From Albugo candida (lineage: Eukaryota; Oomycota; Peronosporomycetes; Albuginales; Albuginaceae): 64,000 nt of DNA. Shown here piece by piece: positions 36,730 to 48,389 of the stretch (positions within the stretch are counted from its first letter, which is position 1; every line of letters starts with the position of its first letter). The notes beneath the pieces are model-generated. The model was not told the origin of the DNA, made no database searches, and saw only the letters and a list, made by a program, of their open reading frames with translations. The stretch covers positions 248,001 to 312,000 of the forward strand of contig CAJNAR010000165.1 in the NCBI GenBank assembly GCA_905220665.1, written 5' to 3'. The translations under genes and the position numbers were made by a program.

Positions 36730-39700
36730 AATGATGAGTAAGGCCAGAACATTGAAAGGAGGAGTTGTGTTGCAGCAACATAAACGCCGTCAGCCGCGAC
36801 TGAAGCTGACGACTTGTGTGTGCTTGACCAAATATTGTAAGATATACCTCATTTGCGGGAGGGCAAAACTATTTCAAAGAAGCAAACACTGTCATATAAC
36901 ACAGAATATTAGGATAACGTAGCTATTGCGGCGGACAATAGATATTGTCAGATATTATATAAATGGATAGAATTCAGAACTACTTAAGGATGCAGAGACT
37001 TGGCAAATGTCATCTTCAATAAATAATGGATGGAGTTTTATTGTTACCACGCACTTTAGTCACGGAACACAGGTGTGTGAACTTGAGATGTTGTGTGCTC
37101 TGCACAGCACTTACAGCGTTTTATCAGGTAACGTAACTAAATAGATAAAGAGAAAGAGAGGTAGCCAAATTTCATTCATAGAGGTTTTTAGTTGATGGGA
37201 GTGCTGTGATTGCGAAGAAGAATCTTTATAGAGTGTTTCAGAATATTGTTGTATCGCAGTAAGAATACAAAATACAGCAAAAGCCAAAAAATACTGATAT
37301 TAAATTGTGATTCAAAAGTCTTCCATACGCATATTTCATTGTCGCGAATCTAACATCGTAGAGATTGAGTGCAAATGTATTCAATATATGCTCTCCATCA
37401 GGACATAAATGCTTCCGTTTAGCAAAAATGTTGAGTGATTGTCATATCAACAGACCCAAGTCTTCAGACAACGTAGCTTGTGTAGCTTAAGAGATATTTG
37501 TTTCTGAAATATGTGCATAAATGTTCAGATTGTCTCACAAAAGGAACAGAACTCGAAGAATCATACATTTTTTTGCGCTATGAGGGCAAAGCCAGGTGCG
37601 CAACATCCATCTGAAGTTTACGCAGGATACCACAGAATTATTGCTGCTATATTCGAAAAAAGCTGGCCATATCGGTCACAATTGTGATCATGAAGAAATA
37701 TCTCCTCCCTACTAACTCTGGTGCCATTGGAAAATACTGATGGAGACGATGGATGAGCTTGAGGAAAAACAAAAGTAATTGTATAAAGTCTCGGATTGCT
37801 AAGTATTGTAGATGTCAAATTTGAGTCTTCATCACGGCCACAGGTTTATGAAGTGATCTCTAGCAAATACCCCAACCCCACGATTGCAAACCAAGGTGTT
37901 GGAGCTGTCAATGCACCTTCAAAGTGCTTAGTCGCAAGTGACTTTGTCCTTTGATCGGTGATCCGGTACTTTGAATGAACATTTCTCACTTCGCAGTCTA
38001 GGTGAATCTAGTTCACGGAAGAAGTGATGACGCGTATCGACGTTTTTCGCTCAGGCTTACAGAACCATCATCCTTAGCAGTAGTAGTTAGCTCTGGTTGC
38101 TGTCATGCACAGCTCTAGCCGAGTGTTCCTGCAATTTCGACTCGCACAGTAGAATCTTGATCTGTACTACTCCCTAGAAAAAGCGCAACGTATTCTGCTT
38201 CGGCTGTGTAACGCCGCAACTCTTTCCATTCTTGACTTGAATATAAGAACAAATCCATTCATTGTACCGATAATGGCTGGAAAAGACCAATGGATAGAGC
38301 CCAATTTGCGTCTCTTTACACCAAACTGTCAAGCCTCGGTCAAAACGAAAGGCTATTTCAATGTTGCTTTTCGCACTATATCGGACAAATCAATTTCCTG
38401 GCTTCGATTGTTACCCATTGGGTATTTTCGGATGTCGACTTTGCCGACATTAGGAAAATGTGATAACCGTTTCATGTCATTAGCAACCTACAACAATGAG
38501 TCAACCAACGATCAAGAAGGTTCTTTGTTGACACGAGGGTCTTTGTTCTCACTTTTAGTCTATGACGGAAACAAAAACGATCCATATAGACTAGTTCGAG
38601 TCAAATTAATTAAACTTGTCGATATTTTTCGAATACATGCTGACTCAAAGTTTTCCACCCCTCTCTTGATTGAACTAAATCAGACTACCATGCCAAGTAT
38701 GTCTCTGACTTGATCAACTGTCCTTAGTGTGATTTTCTGATTCGCGTGCATTAGTTGTTCTTCACGTCCCAGCTTCTTTTTCTTTTTAACATGTCATTGG
38801 CATAAAAGACAGGTTTTATGGAGTTTGTTCCGATCTCCGAGTAAAAATTAGCGAGTCCGTCTTGCAGCAATGACTTTAATGGCATATGTATCATAAACTT
38901 TAGTTCACGTTGTACAAATTGGAGACTGTTTGATGCAAACATATGAATTTCGGTTCAGGAAGCAAACGTGGTTGTATTGAGTTCATATCCGTTTAGGTTG
39001 TCATTAGGGTAGATCTTCTTCCTGAATTCCATAACATATTTACTTATGCACACTTATTGTTTCATATGGTAGCCGTCATCATAGGATATTCCTAGAAACA
39101 CCCAGATTGAATGAAAAACTTCTTCAGTAAAGTACGTCTCAATGTATTCGGCACATGAGCTATATCGGTTGCCAAGTACAACAAGCCTTGCATAATCAAC
39201 CTTTGGATTAAAATTTGTCATTCTTCTAATTGATACACTACCCACTTGTTATAGATCGTTACTGTCATGGTGTGAGTTCGGCGTAGTACAAGTTTAATTT
39301 TCGTTTAACTTTGTCATATCTGCTTTGATAATTCCCGACAAAATTTTCGATTCTAGAAACTCCTTTACATATCAAATTCTGAGACCGAAGAGAGCCTATT
39401 CATTGGGAAACTGCGCATCAAGAAAGACACTAGGGCTTCCGACGCTGCACAAAGCTTCTTCAGCTTTAGCTGTTCTCTTTTCTGCATTGCAGCAATTTTG
39501 ACTCAATGTTTTCCGTGAAGGTCGGTTGCACCTGAAGGAGCACCGTTCAGCATGATTATTGCGGATCCCTCCAATACTTTGCTGTGTGGAACTCAGATTA
39601 CCGCCAAATCATCATCATAGATTCCCTTACCGTCAGCAAAGTTGCCTTGTACACCAAACCTTCTGTCAATTCCTATCCTCGAGACTCATTTAATGGGTCG

Positions 39701-40023
39701 AAGAAACGTCTATAAAGATCGCTCGTGTGTTTCAACGTCATCATGGTGTCTTATTATACTAATATCAAGTTGGACATACAATCATGGTCATAATTCGCTA
39801 CTCGTGCCATAAGGCAATGAAATGATCTGCCATCCGGCTTTTGCCGCTTCGCTTTTTTTTGTTTGTAAAGTCTTAAAACCAAAAATATAGAAGGAAGTGT
39901 CGAATTCGGAAAACGTTTCGAGCATAATCCAACTGGTCTTATCTGCAAAAGAAGAACAACATGAGATTTCTGATGTACTGTACACAGACAAGCCCTGCTG
40001 CAGACAATCTTCCATGCTATCAT
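36730..40023 (-). mobile_element. decayed Ty1/copia element (integrase C-terminus to 3' region)
   Basis: Minus-strand remnants in order: integrase C-terminus AKRQKPDGRSFHCLM (about 39815-39860); RT piece ARLVVLGN...FHSIWVFLGISYDDGYHM (39054-39200); RT/RNase H text near 38750-38940; an RNase H region reading NGFVLIFKSRMERVAALHSR and then, in another frame, AEAEYVAL (about 38180-38270); and the tail motif CEVRNVHSKYRITDQ (about 37950-38000). The 3' region 36730-37860 resembles 5160-6350 (shared GTTGTGATTGC/GCTGTGATTGC and CAATTG(C/T)GATC(G/A)TGA blocks), so both belong to one family. The plus ORF at 38237-38713 is a shadow. LTRs were not delimited. Confidence 0.6.
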
Positions 40024-40099
40024 ATTTGCATTCGATATACGGATTCTTGGACCTTATTTTTCAAATTCAAAAGAAATCCATTGTTTAGTGGAGTGTCCC

Positions 40100-43000
40100 G
40101 GTATGTAGGCAAATACTTGAATTTTTTTCGTTGATGTTGTAGCACTTTCTCGATACTGAATCACTAAATTATTGTGCCTATTGGTTCTCTACCAAATCAA
40201 TATACTTCAAAAACTTGTGAAAAACGTTATTCTTCGGTGCAATTGAATAGATAGGGGTTTTAGTGTCCTCTATTATAATCGATAGACGTGGCCGCATACT
40301 TTGCACTAATCTTTGATTTGGTTTATACAGTACGCAATACGTCAATGTGTGCAATACAGAATCCCTTTCTGACTTCATCTCACTGAACTTTGGCTACGGG
40401 AAGGATTCCACATTCATTTTACCTGCATTAATATCTCTTAAAGGTTTAAGTAGATGTGTTCATTCGATTTATTCTTTACAGGTTTCAAGGGAGAATTCAA
40501 ATCAAACTTTTCAGATACGATATGTCACATTTGGAGCCGAAAGGCACCTCCAGCATCACCAAAATGAACTCAAACGATGGTTTAAACATGGCATTGCTGG
40601 AACAAAATCTGTTATACTTAAAGTGAAAAGAAAAGAAATAATAAGCGAGCAAGGAGCGTAGATATCGCTTGACTTCGTTTACCCTTAAACATAAAGTGAC
40701 ATGAAAATTGCTTTATATCAAAAATACAGTCGACACGTACTGAAGGCTGTATCAGTGGCTAAACTTCTTACAGCATGACGCGAAATTGACCTAGCAACGA
40801 ACCTCAACGTGGGGTTTGTTTGATGCCGAGGAGGTATTCATATGGAGCTTGATTAAAACAAAGCTTCCGGATACAAGATATTGAACGACAGCATCATTGA
40901 GTAGACTTTGAATATTTCACACCGAGTTGGGTAACCAAGGCTATCATTATTGTAAACCGTAGCATCTTATATCGACTGTATCGTTATCCATCTATTGGGA
41001 ACATATCGATATCATTGATTCACACGAAAGCAAACGAGAGAAAAAAATGATATTTCATATAAAACAAGCCTACTGAGTCAACGCTCTACCCACTCCAGAT
41101 TTTACAGTAGCGATGCATAGAAAAATGGTGGTGAAATTTCAAAACTTGCTATATTAATAATGCGTGCTGTAATCAGGTCGAAGAAGAAAAAAAGAATCAA
41201 AGGCAGCGTACATAGACATAATTATCTTCAATCAATATCGTAAGGTACATGCAAGATTCGACATAGGTGGAGCACAGTTGAGCGCATTACTAGAGGTAAG
41301 ACAGCAATTTGATTCACTTTTTTGCAGTCCTCCGAGCACAGATTTTTATCAGAGCATTGGTGAAGTTCCACCTGCTCCTGTGAAGCAGGTGAAAACCAGA
41401 GATCTAAGTAGGTCATGACAATGAGGTGTGCTGATCGGAAGTCTCTTCAAACTTCTGGACGGCCCAAATTGTTCCCAAAGAGGTCCAACAGGCTGCGATT
41501 AGATACTGAAGAATAAGTCTACAACTTTGTTTATAGCTCTTGGTTCGATATTCTTTGCTAATAGATACGGAGAAGGAGGCCGAGCTGGCAATCATGGAAA
41601 GGAACATTCGAGCTTTCTACGGACTCGTTCTGTCAATGCCCGAGCTTCACATTTGTATATTATGATCTTTATAATGTACATGTTGTAATGACGGATCATA
41701 TATCGGCAAAAAAAGCCGAGTATAAATTCATAGCTTCTATCATATAAAGAACGCCAACTCCTCTTTCCTTTCCGTTGCACTATTTCTCTATGGTTGCAAA
41801 AATCGAGTTCTTTTTTTTTAATGCGATTACCCACAGTGCCGTACATCTGTAACTCTGGACTCCATAAGTTTCTGCTTCAGTTGGTCGAAGGTTCTATCTG
41901 TTAAATACTGTTGGAGCATTGACGGAAACGTTATGAAGGGTGCTCACCTGAGAATGAATAAAATCGGCATAGATAGCTGCATTCTCTGCTCCTTAGTTGC
42001 ATCAAACGAAGTGTGTAGGTCATGGAGAGCAACTTCAAGATGGATGATGAGTAGAAGAAGGAACATTAGTGAATCAACTTGTAGTGTGCCTTCAGAATCT
42101 GAAAAGCTGCTATTTTACGGGTTCTAGTATTAGCTGGAGAGTGGTGTCGGCAGGAAAAAGGAATGATTAGATGGACGTGGTATGAAGAAAAGAAAACAGG
42201 CGAGTCCGCCGATGAGTTTCAATCTGTCGATGGTATTAAATGGATTGATCGGATCGATACCGAGTTTTTGAATAGTGTGTCAATAATTGGAGTTGACAGT
42301 TAGACTCTATTTATGGGCCCACACAAATTCGACGACACTTCTTGCGCGTCTAAGTGCACTCTGGCTATGTAATATTCAAACGTTATAGACATTACTTACT
42401 CTATGTAAGATCATGAGAGATGGCTACTTTCTGATCGTATTGTATGATGGGATGAAGCACAAGAACTAAAAAATCAACGCGGCTTCTTCGGTTTTGGTAT
42501 GGCAAGTACGACTTGTGGTCTCGGCTGTATACAAATATTCCCGGTAACGTCTAGATAGAGTGATTGATGAAGGTAGATAGTGAAGAAGCGACTTGTCGGA
42601 TGGCGACAATTGAAACGTTTCGGCATTATAAATGTTGTTTGATCCCATATTCCGATTGTTTACAGAAAAAGTAATTCTTGTTGAACTTCTGCAGTGGTGA
42701 ATGCGGCCGAACGCGGTAACTTACATGATGCATATAGAGTTATTTGTCTATCTTCGGCCCACAGAATTCGGTGAAGTACTTGGGCATTCCGTTCTGACAG
42801 ACAGAGTTCATTTGGTAGTTATTACAATTGTTCAAATGCGTCTCTATGATGGTTTGGTGTATTTGTTCGACGTGCACGAAGTGTACGTGGTCGAATATTG
42901 ATTGCGCAGACGATGCTTTTACACGTCTGAGGCATTGCATGAAGCACGTGGACACACTAGTCGAGACTAAGCGACAGTGTCAATCGATGCGAAATTGATT

Positions 43001-43180
43001 TGCGTGCTTGATCAGAACAGAATAAAAGCTTTGAATCACGTTGAACTGATCAACAAAGACTCCGTATATCTCCGCCAACAAGATGATTGATCACAAGGTT
43101 TTTTTTAGTAGATCGAATTAAGCTACTATTCAACCTTTTTTAACCTGCGTAAAGCTTCTTGATGAAAGCACGCATATCCA
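40100..43180. other. about 3 kb without a recognised gene
   Basis: Only short ORFs. Two minus-strand frames, 41413-41607 and 41228-41416, overlap by four bases (ATGA). The first starts MFLSMIASSASFSVSIS, a weak signal-peptide-like start, and the second has four cysteines. Neither matches anything I know. The rest shows nothing. Confidence 0.3.
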
Positions 43181-43184
43181 ATGT

Positions 43185-44609
43185 TGTATTAGATGTATGG
43201 AAGCGTTACAGTTGCAGATTCCAATTCTCTACACCGCCTTCAGTACTACATGGCACAACTGATGTGGAATGACTGCGACGAAGAATTACAATATGGAGGT
43301 GCTCCTTGTAATGCTAGGACCCAAAAACGTTTGGTACAATCTTGCCATGGTAAACAAACCACATCAAACATTTCGAAGGTCTTTTGCTACAGCTTTCGAG
43401 ATTCGAAGTCTTCAAGGCGTTTTGCAAGAAAGTGACACATGGGCAATGGATGATGCTTTCGTCGATATTTATTACAACGGCGAAGAGCCGAACACATCGG
43501 ATATGGCTGAAGAAAAGGTGCTGAGTCGACTTTACAATGAAGGCACTCAGATACTACAATGTATCCACTCAATGACTGGTCTCATCACTTGGATCTAGCC
43601 AAACACAAGTGCTAGTTCGATTTATGTGATAGTAAAAAGAAAGAAGAGGAAACTTTATTTCCCGTCTGTTTCACGCTTTGGCATCACGGGAGAGATCGGA
43701 CATATTGGATTCAGAAAGTGTTAAAATATCTAGGGCTACACTACGGCATATCGTGCCTTACCCACTTTTAACGATCGAACTAGCCTTTCGAATGTTCTCA
43801 CTTCAATCTCGTTCTGGTTCTAAAAAACATTCCGCTCAGCATTATATTGTGCACGTAGTCTTCGTGTGACGCAGTGGAACCCGATCAACAACTCTTATTA
43901 GAGCGCGATCACCCAGCACAATTATGAATGGATCTGAGACCAACTTGCGCACAATTTCTTCCTTTCGGGCCTCGTTATATGGATATCGCCTATGCGATTG
44001 TCCCAGCACTTCGCGCATATTGGAAGGACCATCAGCAAATTGAATACGATTTTTAGATTGCATTTCAAGCGGTGACGTTCACTTCGTCCGGACCGATCGG
44101 AAGCGTCTTTTGTTTTTATCCGATCAGCAACTCCGGAAGTTCCAGCACTTCTGTGATCTACATGATCCACAGCACGTTGATTGATCACGCTCGTTACTTT
44201 GGAAGGCAGTATTACGATCAAGCATTCGGCTTACAAAGGTGTCGGTCAACTCACAACGCAGGGATAATTCGGAGGATCTATCAGAAGCCGAATTCATTCC
44301 TTCGGGACCCGTACAGACAAGTAGAAAGGCAATTGCAACTCGGATAGTCCAAGCTGGATGGCTCAGCCTAGTGTGGCGTATACCAACTTGCAAACGATTT
44401 TGCAACTCCTCTATCTATTGCACACTGGGGACAGTCTCGTGTTGTGATGGTTTTAAGATTGTCGCATTACAGAACAAACAACTAGAAGACATATTATTAT
44501 TCGTCAAAGCTATTTTCACGAAACCTTACGAATGTGTGTATTTGAGGATTTAAGATAGCGTAAGCAACTGGCGAATTCAGTCCGTCTAGTTATAGTAACA
44601 AAGACACCT
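43185..44609 (+). mobile_element. LINE fragment, 3' part
   Basis: Plus-strand text aligns with the 9.5-12-kb LINE. FRRSFATAFEIRSLQGVLQE (in 43269-43598) matches FRMQFAQAFRIRSLRDLFGK there, and KVLSRLYNEGTQILQ matches KLLRRLYVKATQILR. The C-terminal piece 44072-44347 has SSTSVIYMIHSTLIDHARYF. The 3' end near 44609 (AAAGACACCTTTGAC) resembles the other LINE ends. It is 5'-truncated and frameshifted, with no target duplication found. Confidence 0.72.
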
Positions 44610-44639
44610 TTGACTGATTTGCTAGAACATATGCGAGGT

Positions 44640-45015
44640 TAAAAGCATATATTGTAGTGCAAAGAAGGCCATGGCGAGCCAACCGGACTTTTTTTCGCAG
44701 CGAGGGATGATCGAAGAGATGTTCCTTGCGGCCGGATACATAGAGATCTTTTCCCCAAACTATTACTGTCAGCTAAAATACATCGATAACTTGTGGAGAG
44801 CTGAAAGGCATTTCGCACGGAGCAACTGCGATTATACATGGGTTGGCTTGTGTGATACAGTGCCAAGAGCACTTGATTCCGTCCTATTGAAGCAAGTACA
44901 GCGATATGAAAGAAATGCCCAGCGATACATGGATGTGTATCGCAAGGGGTTGATTGAATGGCAAGCATAATACGCTGTTCGCAGATATCGGTCTCATTGG
45001 CGTGTTGCAAATTGA
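44640..45015 (+). pseudogene. second DDE transposase fragment (C-terminal part)
   Basis: SQRGMIEEMFLAAGYIEIFS aligns with EQKGMMEEVIITARHMIIFY of the 15.3-18-kb transposase. LKYIDNLWRAERHFARSNCD aligns with SNFIESFWGASKSYARENGD, with Asp instead of the catalytic Glu. The tail RYMDVYRKGLIEWQA then a stop, then YAVRRYRSHWRV, matches YMDVYWKVLTGKAAEYAVKKYRFHRRV. It begins abruptly within 40 bp of a LINE 3' end. The first two catalytic residues are absent. No inverted repeat found. Confidence 0.78.
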
Positions 45016-46199
45016 CCTTGACATTTTGACAAGTTAGTTGACGGCCACTCCACTTTCTACGTCCCATTCAAATTCTCATCAACCATTGGCTTAATGCATA
45101 TTCCTGCGGCGAGGGAATTAATGCGGAAGTGCTGCGTAACATGCCGAGACTCCGTTAGCCGGAAGAGGGTGCGGTCGGGCGACTTAGCGCAGAACTTACG
45201 GTTAGGTAAAGTTAGGTGCGGGAGCTGAGTCATTATTTTTCCGCTTCTTGGGGGACAAAGCGAGAAAGAAGCGCGGTGAATAGCTTCAGATCCAGCTGTA
45301 GGAGTGCACGCAGGCAGTCCTCGGCCTTGTACTACTCACTCAAAATAACCTGTGGAGCGTGGATAGGACGTTACTCCTTGCGCTTTATTTTATCTGCGCT
45401 ACTCATCGTTCGATTCGTACGTCTTGGTAAAAGTTTGCGGCTGTATTTTGCTCATCCAAGGTCTGAAGAAATGACTGGAGTCACAATGGAATTTTTTTGG
45501 TTGATGCTTCATTCAAGACAAATGCTTAGAATCTCCCGTTGTTGCATCTCGTTGGGTAGTCGTCAATGTATAACCATTCACGTTAAATTTGTTTTCATGA
45601 CAAACGAAAGTCAATCCTCATACCCTTCAGCATTAAACTTCTTTCGATAGACCTATAGAGACGATGCTACGCCGAAGTTTTTTGTCGCAGATCAAGAGCT
45701 GGCGCTAATTCAGGAATTCCAGAACACTGCCAACTTTCCAAATTCTCTTATGTGAAGGGCATATTGAAAGGAAAATATAGTGAAAGAATGCAAAGCATAG
45801 TTTCCAATAGATGAAGAATGGATAGCTTTCATGAAGCAATGAACAGCAATATTTTATGGAAAACATAACGCTTTCATGATGGACTATAGAAACTTTTTGA
45901 ATTGCGTGAAAACTGTGCACAGCCAATGTCTCAAGGAATGATTTCTTAGGATAATCTACAAACAGCTGAAAGTTGCCCTTCATCCAGAAAAAAAGACAAA
46001 AACGTCTTCTTTCGATTTGCAAGGGATTCTTTTTTTTGTGCCAGATGATCTCCGGCATGACGTGGACGGAATTATTCGCCGTTTTCTATACCATATTGAA
46101 TAGCTCTTTCGACATGCAGATGCAATATAATTGAATCTTGCACGTTCATGGTCCTAAAAATATCTCTTCACTCGGGTGTTTGATTCGCCGATTGTCTAC
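45016..46199. other. no recognised gene; includes a GC-richer patch
   Basis: 45090-45330 is GC-richer than its surroundings and contains GTTAGGTAAAGTTAGGTGCGG, possibly part of a transposon end. The plus ORF 45216-45650 starts at GTG and has no known motif. The minus ORF 45705-46058 (ATG start, 117 codons, aromatic-rich) lies just downstream of the LINE endonuclease remnant on the same strand. It may be decayed LINE linker sequence. Confidence 0.3.
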
Positions 46200-46605
46200 A
46201 ACATCCAATGCGAAAACCATTCCACACACGCTCGTCGACTTTGGGCCATGTCTACTTTTTACACTCGAAGTACGGATAAATGATCGAGTGATGCGGTGAA
46301 ATCACCAAAAAAAATAAGAGATTTGCCGCGATCGGCTTCAAAGTGTTGGAGAGCAGCAGCGCCTAGAAGATCACGCTTCTCTCGGCCCACTCAGGCGCAT
46401 ATAAAATGTGAATATATACGGGTGCATCTTGAGTGAAAATATGCAGAAACCAAATAGAGACTGTAATACGTCGTTCGATGAGTTCCTCAAATGTTGTACA
46501 ATCAAAAAAAATCGAATGAAGTATTGCCATCACAACCGAACTACGATTTTGAGTTGCTGGGAAAATAACACTACTGTGGTCATTGACAAGCATTTTGACT
46601 TGCAT
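46200..46605 (-). pseudogene. LINE apurinic-type endonuclease remnant
   Basis: On the minus strand, VYIHILYAPEWAERSVIF is followed in another frame by LQHFEADRGKSLIFFGDFTASLDH. These look like the VYAP and GGDFN-L-D segments of the endonuclease domain of LINEs. GDFT stands where GDFN is expected, so the catalytic Asn is lost. A stop and a frameshift separate the two. It may come from the 5' part of a LINE like those at 9.5 and 43 kb, but it is on the other strand. Confidence 0.5.
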
Positions 46606-48389
46606 TTTTTGTATGGAATGAGAAATAAAACAACTCCATTCGGTTGAAATTGTGAAACTTGAATTTTTGAATACAGCAAATAGGGTGTTGTGACAGGACG
46701 TGGTAGAAAAATTGCATTAATATTCACCATGAACCATGAGTGGCGAGATGTTGGTCCACGTTAAAAAAATCAAGAATTCCGTAGTAATCTCACTAAATCG
46801 GACCAGAAATCAATGTTTTGTCTCCATCTTGAATCAGAAATTTAGAATTTGCTAAACCTTCCGGTGTGAAAGTATGGTTCACGAGAGCTCGTCGATATGA
46901 CCACAAAGAACCCCTTTTCATTTATCACAAAATCATTAGGACCAACATTTGATGACTACCTCTGAGCGCGACAACGAGAGTAGCACATTGGCTGGCATTA
47001 AGCGACAGCGGTGTCCCGAAATCCAATTTACTACCGCTTCAGTGTAATAAGGGACCCAATGATCATGTGTGTAAACAGCGGGATGCAGTACACATGACTA
47101 TTAATTTCATCATGGCGTGAGTTTCGTTGATCTTGTCAAACCAAGAACTAGTTCCGGCAAAACATTTTATCACACGCTATTTTTTTAGAGATCGAGTCAC
47201 GTTTCGATGAACCTTCCCTACCAACATTTCGACTCCATGGTTCCGCAAACGAAGCATCTTATTTCAAATCATGAGCAGCGAATACTCGATGGATCACCAA
47301 CCCTTTCTCTCATTCGACCCATATAAGCGAGCAGCAAATCGTTGATAGTTGGTGGATGATCAATTGCATCGCGAAAGATTTTGTCCATATTTTAGCAGAA
47401 CTGAACAAGCCCGATCACAAGCGTGATTTATGTTTCTACTATGACCAGCTTTTTTGGTCAGATTATGAGAAGAGCATTTTTGGGATTGAGTTCAATTTCC
47501 TCTCCAATATAGCCAACCCGAGTTTGTCGCTCCGCTATCTCAATGTTCGCGTGGCGTTTTTCAAATACTGGCAGCCTAATCTCAGATAAAAGTGCAGCAC
47601 GACTCTTACACGCTACATCGTTTACCAGCAATATATATTAGTTCTTATACCAAAGATTCAATTCAACTCATGGATGTGCTGGTGGGACCTCTGTCTCGTT
47701 ATTTTGGCACATTCCCGTTAGTGAATCATTAGGTGGATTTTTCTGTCGGCTGTCGGAAGGTTTTCAACAGTAAATTTTCTCGAGACAGTATTGCTTCTCT
47801 ATGGTAGAGTCGTCAAATTTTTGCGGCTCCATACTTCTCGACCTTGATGTAGTCGTGTAGCCTTGAGGGTCCTACTATCATGCATTTTTGACGAAGCATG
47901 AGAGAGCATCACAGGGAGTTGTTAGGGAGTAATAAGGGAGTAGTGGTTTACATCCGGAGAAATAATTCAGAGTAGTGCTTATTTTTACGATTGTGGTAAT
48001 TCGCCGCGATGAACATCATTTCGTTTGACTCATAGATATACAAGATAGGTGCTGTCGCATATAGTGTAGAAAACATAGTGCATTGGTATCCGGCAAGTTT
48101 TAATTATATGCGACCTGAACTTGCATGAAATGGGGAAGGTACTTGCTTCCACGCATTCGGTAAAGTAACCTAGAAGAAACTCTTCGTTACCTGATAAAGT
48201 GTTTCTATCATGGGGTGTGACAAGATGAGCGGTCGAACAGTTTTAGTGGAAAAGAAACCTATCTGTCAAGCCTACGCTATGTATGTATCGCAGCCTTAGA
48301 AATATATGTATTTATCATGTAATTCAGTGTCAGTCAAATTCATTATAAACTGAGCAAATCGGATTATATCACTGGTTTGTTTTTGAGGG
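46606..48389. other. no supported gene
   Basis: The best frame is plus 47356-47589 (77 codons), extending upstream as ISEQQIVDSWWMINCIAKDF. It distantly recalls the end of integrase-core domains (NQRIE..W....), but not enough to call. The rest is short ORFs. Confidence 0.3.

Noticed and set aside
38237..38713. Plus-strand 158-codon ORF as a gene
   Set aside because: It starts at TTG and lies opposite copia RNase H text that continues through it on the minus strand.
47220..47589. Integrase-core domain
   Set aside because: Only a vague resemblance around QQIVDSWW; no catalytic residues seen.
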